Numbered from the stretch's first letter, positions 20,719 through 29,790 are shown. The stretch is 64,000 nt of DNA from Sphingobium sp. D43FB (GCF_002312805.1 NZ_NMUA01000016.1:1-64000); one strand, 5' to 3'. Numbers and translations are program-made. The notes: generated from the letters alone by a model not told the origin.

Positions 20719-21608
20719 AATCGTCCTACTTGTCGGAGTAAATGCTCGGCGCGGCTGAGATGGGGACGATCGAGCATCCCGCCCTTATAGCCGATCGCCC
20801 CGACGCCCGGATTTTTCGCAAATATATCAACCACTTCAAGCGCGTGCGCGATTTCTTCCTCAGTGGGCGTGAAGGCGGCGTTGATCACATCGACCTGCGC
20901 GGGATGGATTGCCAGCATGCCGCGATAGCCATCGCGCCGTACTTTTTCCGCGCGGGCCTTCAACCCTTCGAGATCACGGAAATCGCCCTGGATCGTTTCG
21001 ATCGCCATCACACCGGCGGCCGCTGCGCCGAGCAGGCACATCGACCGCGCCAGTTCATAGGTGAAGCCATAGCTGCCGTCGTCATTGCGGTTATTGCTGG
21101 CGCCGATCGAATCGGCCAGATCCTCCGCCCCCCAGGTGAGCGCGACGACGCGCGGCGCGCCCCTATAATCGCCCGTATGGAACATGGCTTTCGCGGTTTC
21201 GGTGACCAGCACGATCAGCGGGGTCGAGCCTTCATCAATGCCATTGGCGACTTCAAGCGCGGAGAGATAATGGTCGAGCCGCTCCACATCCTGCCGCCCA
21301 TCGACTTTGGGCAGCATGATGCCGCCGGGCCGGGCGGGCATGATCGCGGCGAGATCGAGCAGTGTATAGGGACCGTCGAGCGGATTGACCCGGACCCACA
21401 AACGGTCCCGGCCTTCGGGACGGCTGGCGAGACAATCATGGACCAGCTGGCGCGCCAGCACCTTATTTTCGGTCGTGACGGCATCTTCCAGATCGAACAG
21501 CGCGATGTCCGCCGCGCTGTCGGCGGCCTTTGCCATCTTCTTCTCGCTATCGCCCGGCGCGAACAGCCAGGAGCGCATCTTGATCGAGAGGGTGGCGGGG
21601 GTGGACAT
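20715..21608 (-). CDS. HpcH/HpaI aldolase / CitE-like CoA ester lyase
   Basis: A 297-aa TIM-barrel lyase of the citrate lyase beta / malyl-CoA / citramalyl-CoA lyase group. Near the N-terminus are R-S-W-L-F-A-P-G and F-D-L-E-D-A-V, the substrate and Mg-binding segments. Later ALTWGAEDL supplies further acidic metal ligands, and MLAIHPAQVDVI is the conserved C-terminal motif. The start follows GGAGAGAAGATC. It is 14 bases after the acyl-CoA dehydrogenase and overlaps the CoA-transferase, so the three form a CoA-activated degradation unit resembling itaconate/citramalate breakdown in layout. Confidence 0.88.
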   Translation of the reverse strand: MSTPATLSIKMRSWLFAPGDSEKKMAKAADSAADIALFDLEDAVTTENKVLARQLVHDCLASRPEGRDRLWVRVNPLDGPYTLLDLAAIMPARPGGIMLPKVDGRQDVERLDHYLSALEVANGIDEGSTPLIVLVTETAKAMFHTGDYRGAPRVVALTWGAEDLADSIGASNNRNDDGSYGFTYELARSMCLLGAAAAGVMAIETIQGDFRDLEGLKARAEKVRRDGYRGMLAIHPAQVDVINAAFTPTEEEIAHALEVVDIFAKNPGVGAIGYKGGMLDRPHLSRAEHLLRQVGRL

Positions 21609-21622
21609 GATCTTCTCTCCGG

Positions 21623-22789
21623 TCAGTAGGATTTGGGCAAGTCCAACACTTTTTCGGCGAGAAAGTTAAGGATCATATGCGGACTGACCGGCGCGGTGCG
21701 TGGAATCAGCACTTCGCGCAGCAGCCGTTCGACATGATATTCCTGGGCATAGCCCATGCCACCCAGCGTCAGCATGGCGGTATGGCAGGCCTCAAACGCA
21801 AATTCGGCGGCGAGATATTTGCCGGCGTTCGCTTCAACGCCACATTCTTCACCCTTGTCGAATTTGGTCGCGGCCTGCATCACCATCAGATTGGCGGCTT
21901 CCAGCTGTGCCCAGCATTTGGCGAGCGGGTGCTGGATGCCTTGATTCATGCCGATCGGCCGGTCGAACACGATGCGTTCGCGGGCATAGCGGGCGGCACG
22001 CTGGATCGCGTTGCGGCCAATGCCCACCGCTTCGGCCGCGAGTAAAATGCGTTCGGGGTTCAGCCCTTTCAGAATGATGCGGAAGCCCTGCCCCTCCTCG
22101 CCGATGCGGTCCTCTTCGGGGATGAAGAGGTCGTTGATGAACAGCATGTTGGAGCCGACCGCATGACGGCCCATCTTCGGGATCAGCTGATGCTCGATTC
22201 TATTGCGGTCGAGCTTGGTATAGAAAAGCGACAGGCCGTGGGTCTTGATCTCCACGTCATCGATCGGCGTCGTCCGCGCTAGCAGCATCATCCGGTCGGC
22301 GACATGCGCGTTGGTGATCCAGATTTTTTCGCCATTGACGCGATAGCCGCCCGCCTCGCGCACGGCGCGGGTCTTGAGCTTGGTCGTGTCCAGCCCGGTA
22401 TTGGGCTCAGTGACGGCAAAACACATTTTTTCCGCGCCCGACAGGATCGGCGGGATCATGCGCTGCTTCTGTTCCTCGGTGCCGAACAGGTCGATGGGTT
22501 CGAGGCTGAATACCGGGCCATGGATGGTGGAGGCCGCCGTCATGCCGCCGCCCGCTTCGGCCACCGCCTGCATCATGATGGCCGCTTCGGTGATGCCAAG
22601 GCCCGCGCCGCCCACCGATTCCGGCATGGCGACGCCCAGCCAGCCCGCCTGCGCCATCGCGGTATGAAACTCGACCGGATATTGGGCATCCCGATCGCGC
22701 GCGAGCCAATAATCGTCGCTGAACTGGCTGCATTGGGCCAGCACGGCGTCGCGAATATTCTGCTGGTCGTCGGTAAAGGCAAAATCCAC
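21623..22789 (-). CDS. acyl-CoA dehydrogenase
   Basis: A 388-aa full-length FAD enzyme. CFAVTEPNTGLDTTKLKTRA is the FAD/substrate loop, and the C-terminal TLGGMGYAQEYHVERLLREV is the standard motif of the catalytic half. It is the first gene of the leftward operon that ends with a Rieske oxygenase. It shares a 181-base divergent control region with a CaiB-type CoA-transferase. Unlike the paired dehydrogenases at 26008-30731 it looks self-sufficient (homotetramer). Confidence 0.9.
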   Translation of the reverse strand: MDFAFTDDQQNIRDAVLAQCSQFSDDYWLARDRDAQYPVEFHTAMAQAGWLGVAMPESVGGAGLGITEAAIMMQAVAEAGGGMTAASTIHGPVFSLEPIDLFGTEEQKQRMIPPILSGAEKMCFAVTEPNTGLDTTKLKTRAVREAGGYRVNGEKIWITNAHVADRMMLLARTTPIDDVEIKTHGLSLFYTKLDRNRIEHQLIPKMGRHAVGSNMLFINDLFIPEEDRIGEEGQGFRIILKGLNPERILLAAEAVGIGRNAIQRAARYARERIVFDRPIGMNQGIQHPLAKCWAQLEAANLMVMQAATKFDKGEECGVEANAGKYLAAEFAFEACHTAMLTLGGMGYAQEYHVERLLREVLIPRTAPVSPHMILNFLAEKVLDLPKSY

Positions 22790-22970
22790 GTTTCTGGTCC
22801 CGATTGCCGCAAGGGGCGGTCCTGATTGTCGGCCTTTTGGGTATCAGCGAGGAATAAGGCGCACAATCGAACGGCTGTTCAACATTCGACATATCGGTGG
22901 GGCGAAGTGGTTGGCCATGGCTTCGCCGCGCCGCCTGTCCTAGCCCGACGGCATGGAACAGGAGAGAGAC
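22790..22970. promoter_or_regulatory. divergent control region, acyl-CoA dehydrogenase / CaiB operons
   Basis: A 181-base gap with no gene. It contains GAAC-GGCT-GTTC (about 22870-22881) overlapping the 9-base palindrome TGTTCAACA. The TGTTCA half-site is the same as in the proposed TetR operator at 16371-16384, so shared control is possible but unproven. Confidence 0.35.
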
Positions 22971-24161
22971 ATGGGCGAGCCAAAGGGCCATGGTGGGCCG
23001 CTGACAGGCGTGCGGGTGGTCGATCTGACCGCGATGGTCTTTGGCCCCTATGCGACGCAGATCATGGCCGATATGGGCGCAGACGTCATCAAGGTGGAGC
23101 CGCCGGGCGGTGGCGACCAGACCCGCTATATCAATGGTGGCAATGCGCCGGACCTGGGCGGCGTGTTCACCAACGTCAATCGCGGCAAGCGCAGCATCGT
23201 GCTGGATCTGACGCGCGAAGCGGACAAGGATGTGCTGCGCGCGCTGATCGCGACAGCCGATATCTTCATCCATTCGATGCGGGGCAAGGCGATCGCGCGG
23301 CTGGGGTTCGATTATGCAGCGGTCAGGGCGATCAAGCCCGACATCGTCTACACCAATTGCTATGGCTATAGTCGGCGCGGGCCGGAGGCGGACAAGCCGG
23401 CCTATGACGATACCATCCAGGCCGAATGCGGCATCCCGCATCTACAGGCGCTGATGACCGGCAAGCCCGATTTCATGGCGACGATCATTGCCGACAAGGT
23501 GGCAGGGCTGACCGGCCTGTACGCGACCATGATGGCGCTGTTCCACCGCGAGCGCACCGGCGAGGGGCAGGAGGTGGAAGTCGGCATGTTCGAAACGATG
23601 GCCGCCTTCATGCTGACCGAACATGCAAGCGGCGCGATGTTCGATCCGCCGACCGGCCCCGCCCATTATCACCGCGTCGTCGCGCGCAACCGCAAACCCT
23701 ATGCGACCAAGGACGGGCATATCGCGGCGCTGGTTTATAATGACAAGCATTGGAACGCCTTTATCGGCGCGGTGGAGCCGGAATGGGCGAGCGAAGAGTT
23801 CGACAGCCTGCCCAAGCGGGCGAAGCAGATCGACCGCGTCTATGGCTTGCTGGGTGGGACATTCGCGCAGCGCACGACGCAGGAATGGCTGGATTTGCTG
23901 GCGTCGCTGCATATCCCCGCCGCGCCATTGCGGACGACGGATGAACTGTTCGAGAATGACCATCTGAACGCCATCGGCTTTTTTGAAACGGTGGAGACGG
24001 AGCATGGCGCGGTCCGCTTTCCGGGCGTTCCGACCTGGTTTTCCGCAACACCGGGGAAGGTCGCTGGCGGTGCGCCGGGGCTGGGCGCGCATGGGGATGC
24101 GGTGCGGGGGGAATTACGCCATTCCTCCCCTGGCAGGGGAGGTGGCAGGGCGCAGCCCTGA
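22971..24161 (+). CDS. CaiB/BaiF class III CoA-transferase
   Basis: A 396-aa family III CoA-transferase. The N-terminus has V-R-V-V-D-L-T and MADMGADVIKVEPPGGGDQTR; the catalytic Asp should be in the DLTREADK to YDDTIQAE region. The ATG at 22971 follows AGGAGAGA; another ATG at 22953 lacks a ribosome site. The last dozen or so codons (from about RHSSPGRGG) are encoded by a dispersed hairpin repeat that also supplies the stop codon. It is followed by a second Rieske oxygenase. Confidence 0.88.
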   Translation: MGEPKGHGGPLTGVRVVDLTAMVFGPYATQIMADMGADVIKVEPPGGGDQTRYINGGNAPDLGGVFTNVNRGKRSIVLDLTREADKDVLRALIATADIFIHSMRGKAIARLGFDYAAVRAIKPDIVYTNCYGYSRRGPEADKPAYDDTIQAECGIPHLQALMTGKPDFMATIIADKVAGLTGLYATMMALFHRERTGEGQEVEVGMFETMAAFMLTEHASGAMFDPPTGPAHYHRVVARNRKPYATKDGHIAALVYNDKHWNAFIGAVEPEWASEEFDSLPKRAKQIDRVYGLLGGTFAQRTTQEWLDLLASLHIPAAPLRTTDELFENDHLNAIGFFETVETEHGAVRFPGVPTWFSATPGKVAGGAPGLGAHGDAVRGELRHSSPGRGGGRAQP

Positions 24162-24250
24162 CGGAGGGGTGTCACGCTATCGATAACGCGACACCCCTCC
24201 ACCACGCGCTTCGCGCGCGGTCCCCCTCCCCTTACAGGGGAGGATTTTTA
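24122..24250. repeat. hairpin-rich dispersed repeat, copy 1
   Basis: Composite element: CCTCCCCT-GGC-AGGGGAGG (24124-24142), then GGAGGGGTGTC (24163-24173) pairing with GACACCCCTCC (24190-24200), then a GCGCG-rich stem and CCCCTCCCC...GGGGAGG followed by A/T. The 11-base arms are identical to those of the copy at 60276-60400. It overlaps the 3' end of the CaiB-type gene. The rest of 24162-24359 holds no gene. Confidence 0.8.
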
Positions 24251-24359
24251 TGGATTTCCACCGCCACGGCGATGATGCGGGGTGCCCGCCCGATCCGTCT
24301 TGAACCCCCCTCCCCAGCCTTTACCCTTCGCCCTCAAAGCTAATAGCGGACAGGGTGAC

Positions 24360-25757
24360 ATGGCAGAGGATTTGGCAGCGACAACATCGGTTCCGTTCGA
24401 GATTACCGATCCCGAACGCATCCCGACGCCGCGCTATTATGACGAAGCATTCTACAAGCGCGAGTGCGAAGAGCTTTGGCCACATGTCTGGCAGATGGCG
24501 TGCCGCGTGGAGCAGGTGCCCGAAGTCGGCGACTGGATCGAATATAGCAATCTTGGCCAATCGGTCATCATCGTGCGGACCAAGGATGGCATTCGCGCCT
24601 TCCACAATGCCTGCCGCCATCGCGGCGTGCCGCTGACCGAGGGGAACCATGGCAATTGCAAGGGCAAGGGGTTCATCTGCCCCTTCCATGGCTGGCGCTG
24701 GAATATCGAGGGGAAAAACACCTTCGTCTATGGCCGCCATCTGTTCAGCGAGGGGCAGTTGGACGAAGCCGATCTGGCGCTGCGCCCGTGCCGCAGCGAA
24801 ATCGAGATGGGCTGCGTGTTCATCAATTTCGATGATGATGCGCCAGGATTCCGACAGCAATTGGGGCCGCTGGCGGCGGGTCTGGACGCCTATAATGCCG
24901 ACAAGATGCGCGCCGAATGGCAATTCGCCACGGTGCTGCCTGCCAACTGGAAGACTGCGATGGAAGCCTTCATGGAGGGCTATCATGTCATGCGCACGCA
25001 CCCGCAGCTTCAGCAGAAGGTGCCGATCCTCTATAATATGATGTATGGCATGGACACGGGCGGGATCGGCGTGCCGATCAACCCCAACCGGTCGATGCGC
25101 GACAATATCGTCGATCAGGTCGACCATCTGCAACTGTTGAGCGATGGCATGGCGGGCATGTGCCACGCCAAGGATGTGGCGGTGGCGCGCACGCTGATCG
25201 ACGTCGAATTGCCCGACGATCCGGGCCAGGCGATCATGCAGTGGTTCGGCACGCTCAACCATTGCGTGACGCAGGCGGGGCTGGCGCGGGGCGAACCGGC
25301 GCCCGACCTCAATCACATCGCGGTCAATACGCCGGTCAAGGCGGTGGAGTTCATCTTCCCCAATTATTTCCTGCTGCCGTTCCTGTCGAGCATGGCAGCC
25401 TATCGCATCCGCCCGCTGGGACCGGAAAGCTGCATGTTCGAGCTATGGTCGCTAACCCACTTCCCCGAAGGTCAGGAGCCGCCACCAGTGATGGAGGCCG
25501 TGACGCTGCCCTATGACAGCGATCAGTTCCCGATGATCCCGCGTCAGGATTACAGCAACATCCCGATCCAGCAGAAGGGGCTGCACGCGCAGGGCTTTGA
25601 TTTCATGCGGTTATCGAAAGAGATTGAGGGGCTGATTTCCAACTATCAGCGGATCATCGACGGCTATCTAAAGGGCGTGGAGCCGGAGAAGCTGAGCGCG
25701 GCGACGCAGAAGCTGGCGGGGAATTTCGACGGGCCGATACTGGATCTGGGGTTCTGA
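24360..25757 (+). CDS. Rieske aromatic-ring oxygenase, alpha subunit (second)
   Basis: A 465-aa oxygenase with Rieske ligands Cys85-x-His87 (CRHRG) and Cys107-x2-His110 (CPFHGW). The mononuclear iron motif is in NWKTAMEAFMEGYHVMRTH. It differs clearly from the protein at 17337-18668, so it is not a recent duplicate. No beta subunit is present. The start at 24360 follows a weak AGGGTGAC; the 26-codon upstream extension is proline-rich, lies next to the repeat and is rejected. Electrons may come from the Rieske ferredoxin at 28185, but no reductase gene is in the window. Confidence 0.9.
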   Translation: MAEDLAATTSVPFEITDPERIPTPRYYDEAFYKRECEELWPHVWQMACRVEQVPEVGDWIEYSNLGQSVIIVRTKDGIRAFHNACRHRGVPLTEGNHGNCKGKGFICPFHGWRWNIEGKNTFVYGRHLFSEGQLDEADLALRPCRSEIEMGCVFINFDDDAPGFRQQLGPLAAGLDAYNADKMRAEWQFATVLPANWKTAMEAFMEGYHVMRTHPQLQQKVPILYNMMYGMDTGGIGVPINPNRSMRDNIVDQVDHLQLLSDGMAGMCHAKDVAVARTLIDVELPDDPGQAIMQWFGTLNHCVTQAGLARGEPAPDLNHIAVNTPVKAVEFIFPNYFLLPFLSSMAAYRIRPLGPESCMFELWSLTHFPEGQEPPPVMEAVTLPYDSDQFPMIPRQDYSNIPIQQKGLHAQGFDFMRLSKEIEGLISNYQRIIDGYLKGVEPEKLSAATQKLAGNFDGPILDLGF

Positions 25758-25827
25758 GGCGTACGGCGAGCCGATAGCGGGGTAGGAAAGGCGCGCAACC
25801 GCGCTCCTTTCCTGCTACAAGGTAGCG

Positions 25828-26004
25828 ATGAATAGCCGAACTATCTGGTGGCGTCGGGCAGGCATAGGATTTGCTAGCCTTATAGTGTTGCAAGCCATCG
25901 CAGAAAGGCGGCCGGACCGGCTGCCGATGCTGGGCTTGAGTGTCATGATCTTTGTTGCGGTGATCGGCATAGGCTGGCTGTTTGCCAACAAACGCCGTGG
26001 CTAA
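25828..26004 (+). CDS. small membrane protein, unknown
   Basis: A 58-codon frame, MNSRTIWWRR to FANKRRG, with two hydrophobic stretches (about residues 11-24 and 34-52) separated by a charged loop (AERRPDRLP) and Arg/Lys at both ends. An AAGG ribosome-like site precedes the ATG. It sits alone between the Rieske oxygenase and a convergent dehydrogenase gene. It is too short to assign to a family and could be spurious, but the two-helix pattern is coherent. Confidence 0.45.
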   Translation: MNSRTIWWRRAGIGFASLIVLQAIAERRPDRLPMLGLSVMIFVAVIGIGWLFANKRRG

Positions 26005-26007
26005 CCT

Positions 26008-26922
26008 CTACTTCCAGAGCGCTTCCGCCGCAGCAAGCCCCTGCCCGCCCCGTCCGCCAAGGTCGCTGATCAGCGCCTTGAGGCGATAGGTCCATAGGTG
26101 CAGCGGATGTTCGAGCGTCACGCCCATCGCGCCGAAAAATTGGTGGAAGTCGTAAACGGTCGCGCGCGCGGATTCCTGGGCATGGAGCGCGGCGAGCGCA
26201 GCGTCGCCGGGGTCGAGCGTGGCGGCGGCCTTGAGCGCCAGCCAGCGCACGCCGTTGGCGCGCACCTGCGCTTCCGCCAGCCGGTGGCGCAATGCCTGGA
26301 AGGTGGCGAGCGGGCGGCCGAATTGCTGGCGGTCGGTCACATGGGCGACGGTGCTGTCGAGCGCGGCGGCGAGCAGCCCAGCGGCTTCGGCGGCCAGCGC
26401 GATGCGCCAGCGGGTGAGGATGTCCTCTACAGAAACGGCATGGCTAATGCGGTCGGCGGGCACGGCGAGTAGCGTGGCCATCGGGTAGCCAAAGAGCGCT
26501 TCGGGTTCAGGGCGGACCTGCTCTGCCGTGGCGGTGAAGGTCGAAACGCCGGATCGACCGACAATCAGTACGGTGCCCCCTTCGCGCAGGAAGCGGATGG
26601 GGCGGGTCGTACGGCCTTCCTCGACCATGCAAAGCGGGCGCGGCAGATCATCGCCCAGCAGCGGACGGATCAGCGCGCTGGCCGCGGCTTCGACCGTTTG
26701 CGGCAGGCGAGCGAGCCGTTCGACCACCAGCGCGGCGGACACTGCACCCAGATCGGGATCGAAACCGATGTCGAGAAATCCACCCTCGGCCAGTTCGCGG
26801 TCAAGCTGCGCATCGGGCAGGGCAAAGCCTGCTTCATGCAACGATGCGCCCGCATAGGGCCGGGTTAGCGTGTCGATCGCGTCGAGGATCGCGACCTGAT
26901 CGTCGGTGAGCGACAGGTCCAT
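26008..26922 (-). CDS. acyl-CoA dehydrogenase-like, small subunit of a heteromeric pair
   Basis: A 304-aa divergent acyl-CoA dehydrogenase. The N-terminal helical domain (MDLSLTDDQVAILDAID) and C-terminal domain (RQQFGRPLATFQALRHRLAE, HQFFGAMGVTLEHPLHLW) are recognisable, but the middle beta domain is short and degenerate. Such partners occur in heteromeric dehydrogenases of steroid side-chain breakdown, where one subunit lacks full FAD-site residues. Its ATG overlaps the stop of the full-size partner by one base (TGATG at 26920-26924), supporting a 1:1 complex. Confidence 0.82.
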   Translation of the reverse strand: MDLSLTDDQVAILDAIDTLTRPYAGASLHEAGFALPDAQLDRELAEGGFLDIGFDPDLGAVSAALVVERLARLPQTVEAAASALIRPLLGDDLPRPLCMVEEGRTTRPIRFLREGGTVLIVGRSGVSTFTATAEQVRPEPEALFGYPMATLLAVPADRISHAVSVEDILTRWRIALAAEAAGLLAAALDSTVAHVTDRQQFGRPLATFQALRHRLAEAQVRANGVRWLALKAAATLDPGDAALAALHAQESARATVYDFHQFFGAMGVTLEHPLHLWTYRLKALISDLGGRGGQGLAAAEALWK

Positions 26923-28067
26923 CAGCGCGGCTCCCTGGGCAATTTGAGAACATCGGTAGCGATGATGTTGAGCTGGATTTCCGCCGCCCCCGCCGCAATC
27001 CCGGCGACGATGCCGCGCTGGTGGTGCATTTTGAGATAGGGGTGCGCGTCGGCAAGCGCTTCGGGCAGGTATTCGACGATGAACTCGCACACGCGCCGCT
27101 CGGCCATGACAGTGGCAAAACGCGCGGAGCTGGATTCCGCGCCGATCGCCTCGCCCTTGGCCCGGCGATCGACAATGGCGTAGCTCGCCATGCGGGCGGC
27201 TTCGGTGAGGGCTGCCGCATGAGCGGCTTCGATCCTGACCGCTTCGCTGTCGAACCCCCCCTGCTCCTTCAGCACCGCCACGGCACGGTCGAGCGCAGCG
27301 CGGGCCAGCGCGTAGCGGGGGATGCCCAGCCGTTCGTTGGTCAGCGAATAGCCGATAATCTCCCACGCCTGGCCCTCATCGCCCAGCCGCGCGGTGACCG
27401 GCACGGTCACGTCATCGAAAAACACTTCATGAATATCGCCTTCGCCGATCAGCGAAGGGATTTGGCGGACGGTGATGCCGGGCGTGTCCATCGGCACCAG
27501 CAGGATGGAGATGCCGCGCTTGCGATCGTCGCTGGTGCGGCAGACAAGGAAGCAGGTGTCGGCCAACCCCGCATAGCTGGTCCAGATCTTCTGGCCGGTG
27601 ACGTGATAAAAGTCGCCATCCCGTTCCGCGCGGGTGCGGAGCGAGGCAAGGTCGGAACCGGAGCCGGGCTCGGAAAAGCCCTGGCACCACAGCGCCTTGC
27701 CTTCCCCGATCGGCGGCAGATAGCGCGCCTGCTGATCAGGCGAGCCGTAGCGGATCAGCGTCGGGCCGATCCAATTGACGTTCATATATTGGCCGCCGCG
27801 CGGTTCGCCCGCGATCCACATTTCTTCGGCAAGGATGGTCTGGTGCCAGGGGTCCAGCCCCTGCCCGCCCAATGCGACCGGCCAATGCGGGATCAGCAAG
27901 CCCTGCTCCGCCAGCGTGCCGCAAAATGTTTCGGCATAGCGGGTCAACGCAGGCGAGGCTGGGCCATGCTGCGAGAAACGCTCCCAATCGTCCGGCAGCG
28001 TATCGGCCAGCAGCGCGCGCAGCCGGGCGCGGAAGGCCGTTTCCTGATCTGTCCATGCAAAGTCCAT
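26922..28067 (-). CDS. acyl-CoA dehydrogenase, large subunit of a heteromeric pair
   Basis: A 381-aa dehydrogenase with WCQGFSEPGSGSDLASLRTRA as FAD/substrate loop and TGQKIWTSYAGLAD typical of the group. The C-terminus ends GAAEIQLNIIATDVLKLPREPR, which resembles FadE proteins of heteromeric complexes. It is translationally coupled to the small partner downstream. A Rieske ferredoxin and a second large/small pair lie divergently. The substrate is likely a bulky ring-bearing acyl-CoA, inferred from the family pattern. Confidence 0.85.
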   Translation of the reverse strand: MDFAWTDQETAFRARLRALLADTLPDDWERFSQHGPASPALTRYAETFCGTLAEQGLLIPHWPVALGGQGLDPWHQTILAEEMWIAGEPRGGQYMNVNWIGPTLIRYGSPDQQARYLPPIGEGKALWCQGFSEPGSGSDLASLRTRAERDGDFYHVTGQKIWTSYAGLADTCFLVCRTSDDRKRGISILLVPMDTPGITVRQIPSLIGEGDIHEVFFDDVTVPVTARLGDEGQAWEIIGYSLTNERLGIPRYALARAALDRAVAVLKEQGGFDSEAVRIEAAHAAALTEAARMASYAIVDRRAKGEAIGAESSSARFATVMAERRVCEFIVEYLPEALADAHPYLKMHHQRGIVAGIAAGAAEIQLNIIATDVLKLPREPR

Positions 28068-28184
28068 GGGCCTGTGATTACGGGATGCCGCAGGGCGAGA
28101 ATAGACGACCGCTCAAGAGAACGCCCCGGTGATATGGCAAAGGCGGGCTTGGACAAGAGCGGCGGAGCGGTACCATGCACAGGC

Positions 28185-28505
28185 ATGAACACGGACGCCG
28201 CCTCTTATATTCCCCTCCTGCCGCTGGCCGATATGCCCGATGGCAGCGTCCTAGCGGTAGAAGCGGCGGGCCGCTCGATCATGCTGTGCCATTTCGAGGG
28301 GCGCATCCATGCGCTCGACAATATGTGTTCCCATGCGCAGGAACCGCTGGCGTGCGGGCGGATGCGACTGGGGTGGATCGCCTGCCCGGCGCATGGTGCG
28401 CGGTTCGACCTGGAAACGGGCGAGGCGTTGACCGGCCCCGCCAGCGACCCCATCGCCACCTATGCCGTGCGCGTGGTGGACGGGATGATCGAGGTCGCGA
28501 TCTAG
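28185..28505 (+). CDS. Rieske [2Fe-2S] ferredoxin
   Basis: A 106-aa ferredoxin of the naphthalene/biphenyl dioxygenase electron-carrier type. Cluster ligands are Cys48-x-His50 (CSHAQ) and Cys67-x2-His70 (CPAHGARFDLETG). It is the probable electron donor to one or both Rieske oxygenases in this island. It is first in a rightward operon with an acyl-CoA dehydrogenase pair. A possible in-frame N-terminal extension is rejected because it is antisense to the adjacent dehydrogenase. Confidence 0.9.
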   Translation: MNTDAASYIPLLPLADMPDGSVLAVEAAGRSIMLCHFEGRIHALDNMCSHAQEPLACGRMRLGWIACPAHGARFDLETGEALTGPASDPIATYAVRVVDGMIEVAI

Positions 28506-28596
28506 GCCATCGCCTTGGGGATATTGCGGGTACGCCCCTTGCGTGGGGGGCCATATTTGCGACCTAGCAGATGCGTATTTTGTGGAGGCACGGGAT

Positions 28597-29790
28597 TTGA
28601 GCGACGCATTGGACGGCTTGCGGCAGGAGGTGCGCGAATGGCTTGCCGTTCATGCGCCAAAGGACTGGCGCGCGCACAGCACGAGCGAAGCCGCCTTTCT
28701 CGCCATGCAACGCAGCTGGTTCGCGACGCTGGTGAAGGGCGGTTATGCAATGCCGCATTGGCCCGAAGGTTGGCCGGGCGGCGGGCGATCGCTGGCCGAG
28801 CAGAAAGTGATTTACGAGGAGTTTGCGCGCGCCGATACGCCGCGCCTGCTGCTGTCCTTCATGTCCACCTATCATGCCGCATCGACCTTGTTCGAATGGG
28901 GCAGCGCGGAACAGCAGCAGCGCTATATCCCCCGCATCCTTGAGGGCGAAATCTGGTGTCAGGGCTTTTCGGAGCCGGGCGCGGGGTCGGACCTTGCCGC
29001 ATTGCGCACGCGGGCGGAGCGCAAGGGCGATGTCTATGTCGTCAACGGGCAGAAGCTCTGGTCGACCATGGGGCAGTTTGCCGACCAATGCCTGCTGCTG
29101 GTGCGGACCAGCAATGAAGGGGTCAAGCAAGCGGGGCTGACCTATTTGCTGCTGGATTTGAAGGCACCGGGCGTCACCGCGCGGCCGATCCATCAGATCC
29201 ATGGCGACGAGGAATTTGCCGAAATCTTCCTCGACAATGTCGAGATTCCGGTGGCTAATCGACTGGGCGAAGAAGGCCAAGGCTGGGCCGTGGCGCAATC
29301 GACCCTGTCGTCCGAGCGCGGACTGACGCTGCTGGAGCTGAGCGCGCGGATGCGTGGGGCGATGTGGCGGATTGCAGACATGATCCGCACGCAACGCCGG
29401 GCGGACGATGCGGGGATTTTGCGCGACCTGGGCAAGCTGGCATCGAAAATCGACGCGACCTGCGCGGTTGCCGACCAGTTCCTGGCCAATCGCATTGCCG
29501 GGCTGGAACTGGTTGGCGACGCCTCCATCGTCAAGCTCGCCTATTCACGCACGCTGCGCGACTTTACGGCGCTGGGGCTGCGGATCGGCGGGCTGGACGC
29601 GCAATATCACGCGCCGATCACCTTTGGCGGCGGCATGGAAACGGGCAACTGGATGGCCGATTTCATGAACAGCTATGCCTGGACGATCGCGGGCGGCAGC
29701 GACGAAGTGCAGCGCAACATCATCGCCGAACGGCTGCTGGGAATGCCGCGCGAACCCAAAAGCTGGACGGTGAAGGAGAGCGCGGCATGA
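28597..29790 (+). CDS. acyl-CoA dehydrogenase, large subunit of a second heteromeric pair
   Basis: A 397-aa dehydrogenase with WCQGFSEPGAGSDLAALRTRA and VNGQKLWSTMGQFADQCLLL, closely parallel to the large subunit at 26922-28067. It ends GGSDEVQRNIIAERLLGMPREP, the full FadE C-terminal motif. The TTG at 28597 is preferred because GGAGG lies 8 bases before it; the in-frame ATG at 28543 has no ribosome site and adds 18 unlike residues. The stop overlaps the ATG of the small partner (ATGA at 29787-29790). Confidence 0.86.
   Translation: MSDALDGLRQEVREWLAVHAPKDWRAHSTSEAAFLAMQRSWFATLVKGGYAMPHWPEGWPGGGRSLAEQKVIYEEFARADTPRLLLSFMSTYHAASTLFEWGSAEQQQRYIPRILEGEIWCQGFSEPGAGSDLAALRTRAERKGDVYVVNGQKLWSTMGQFADQCLLLVRTSNEGVKQAGLTYLLLDLKAPGVTARPIHQIHGDEEFAEIFLDNVEIPVANRLGEEGQGWAVAQSTLSSERGLTLLELSARMRGAMWRIADMIRTQRRADDAGILRDLGKLASKIDATCAVADQFLANRIAGLELVGDASIVKLAYSRTLRDFTALGLRIGGLDAQYHAPITFGGGMETGNWMADFMNSYAWTIAGGSDEVQRNIIAERLLGMPREPKSWTVKESAA

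Noticed and set aside
27021..28184. N-terminal extension of the Rieske ferredoxin
   Set aside because: The extension is antisense to the acyl-CoA dehydrogenase at 26922-28067 and lacks motifs; the ferredoxin is complete from 28185.
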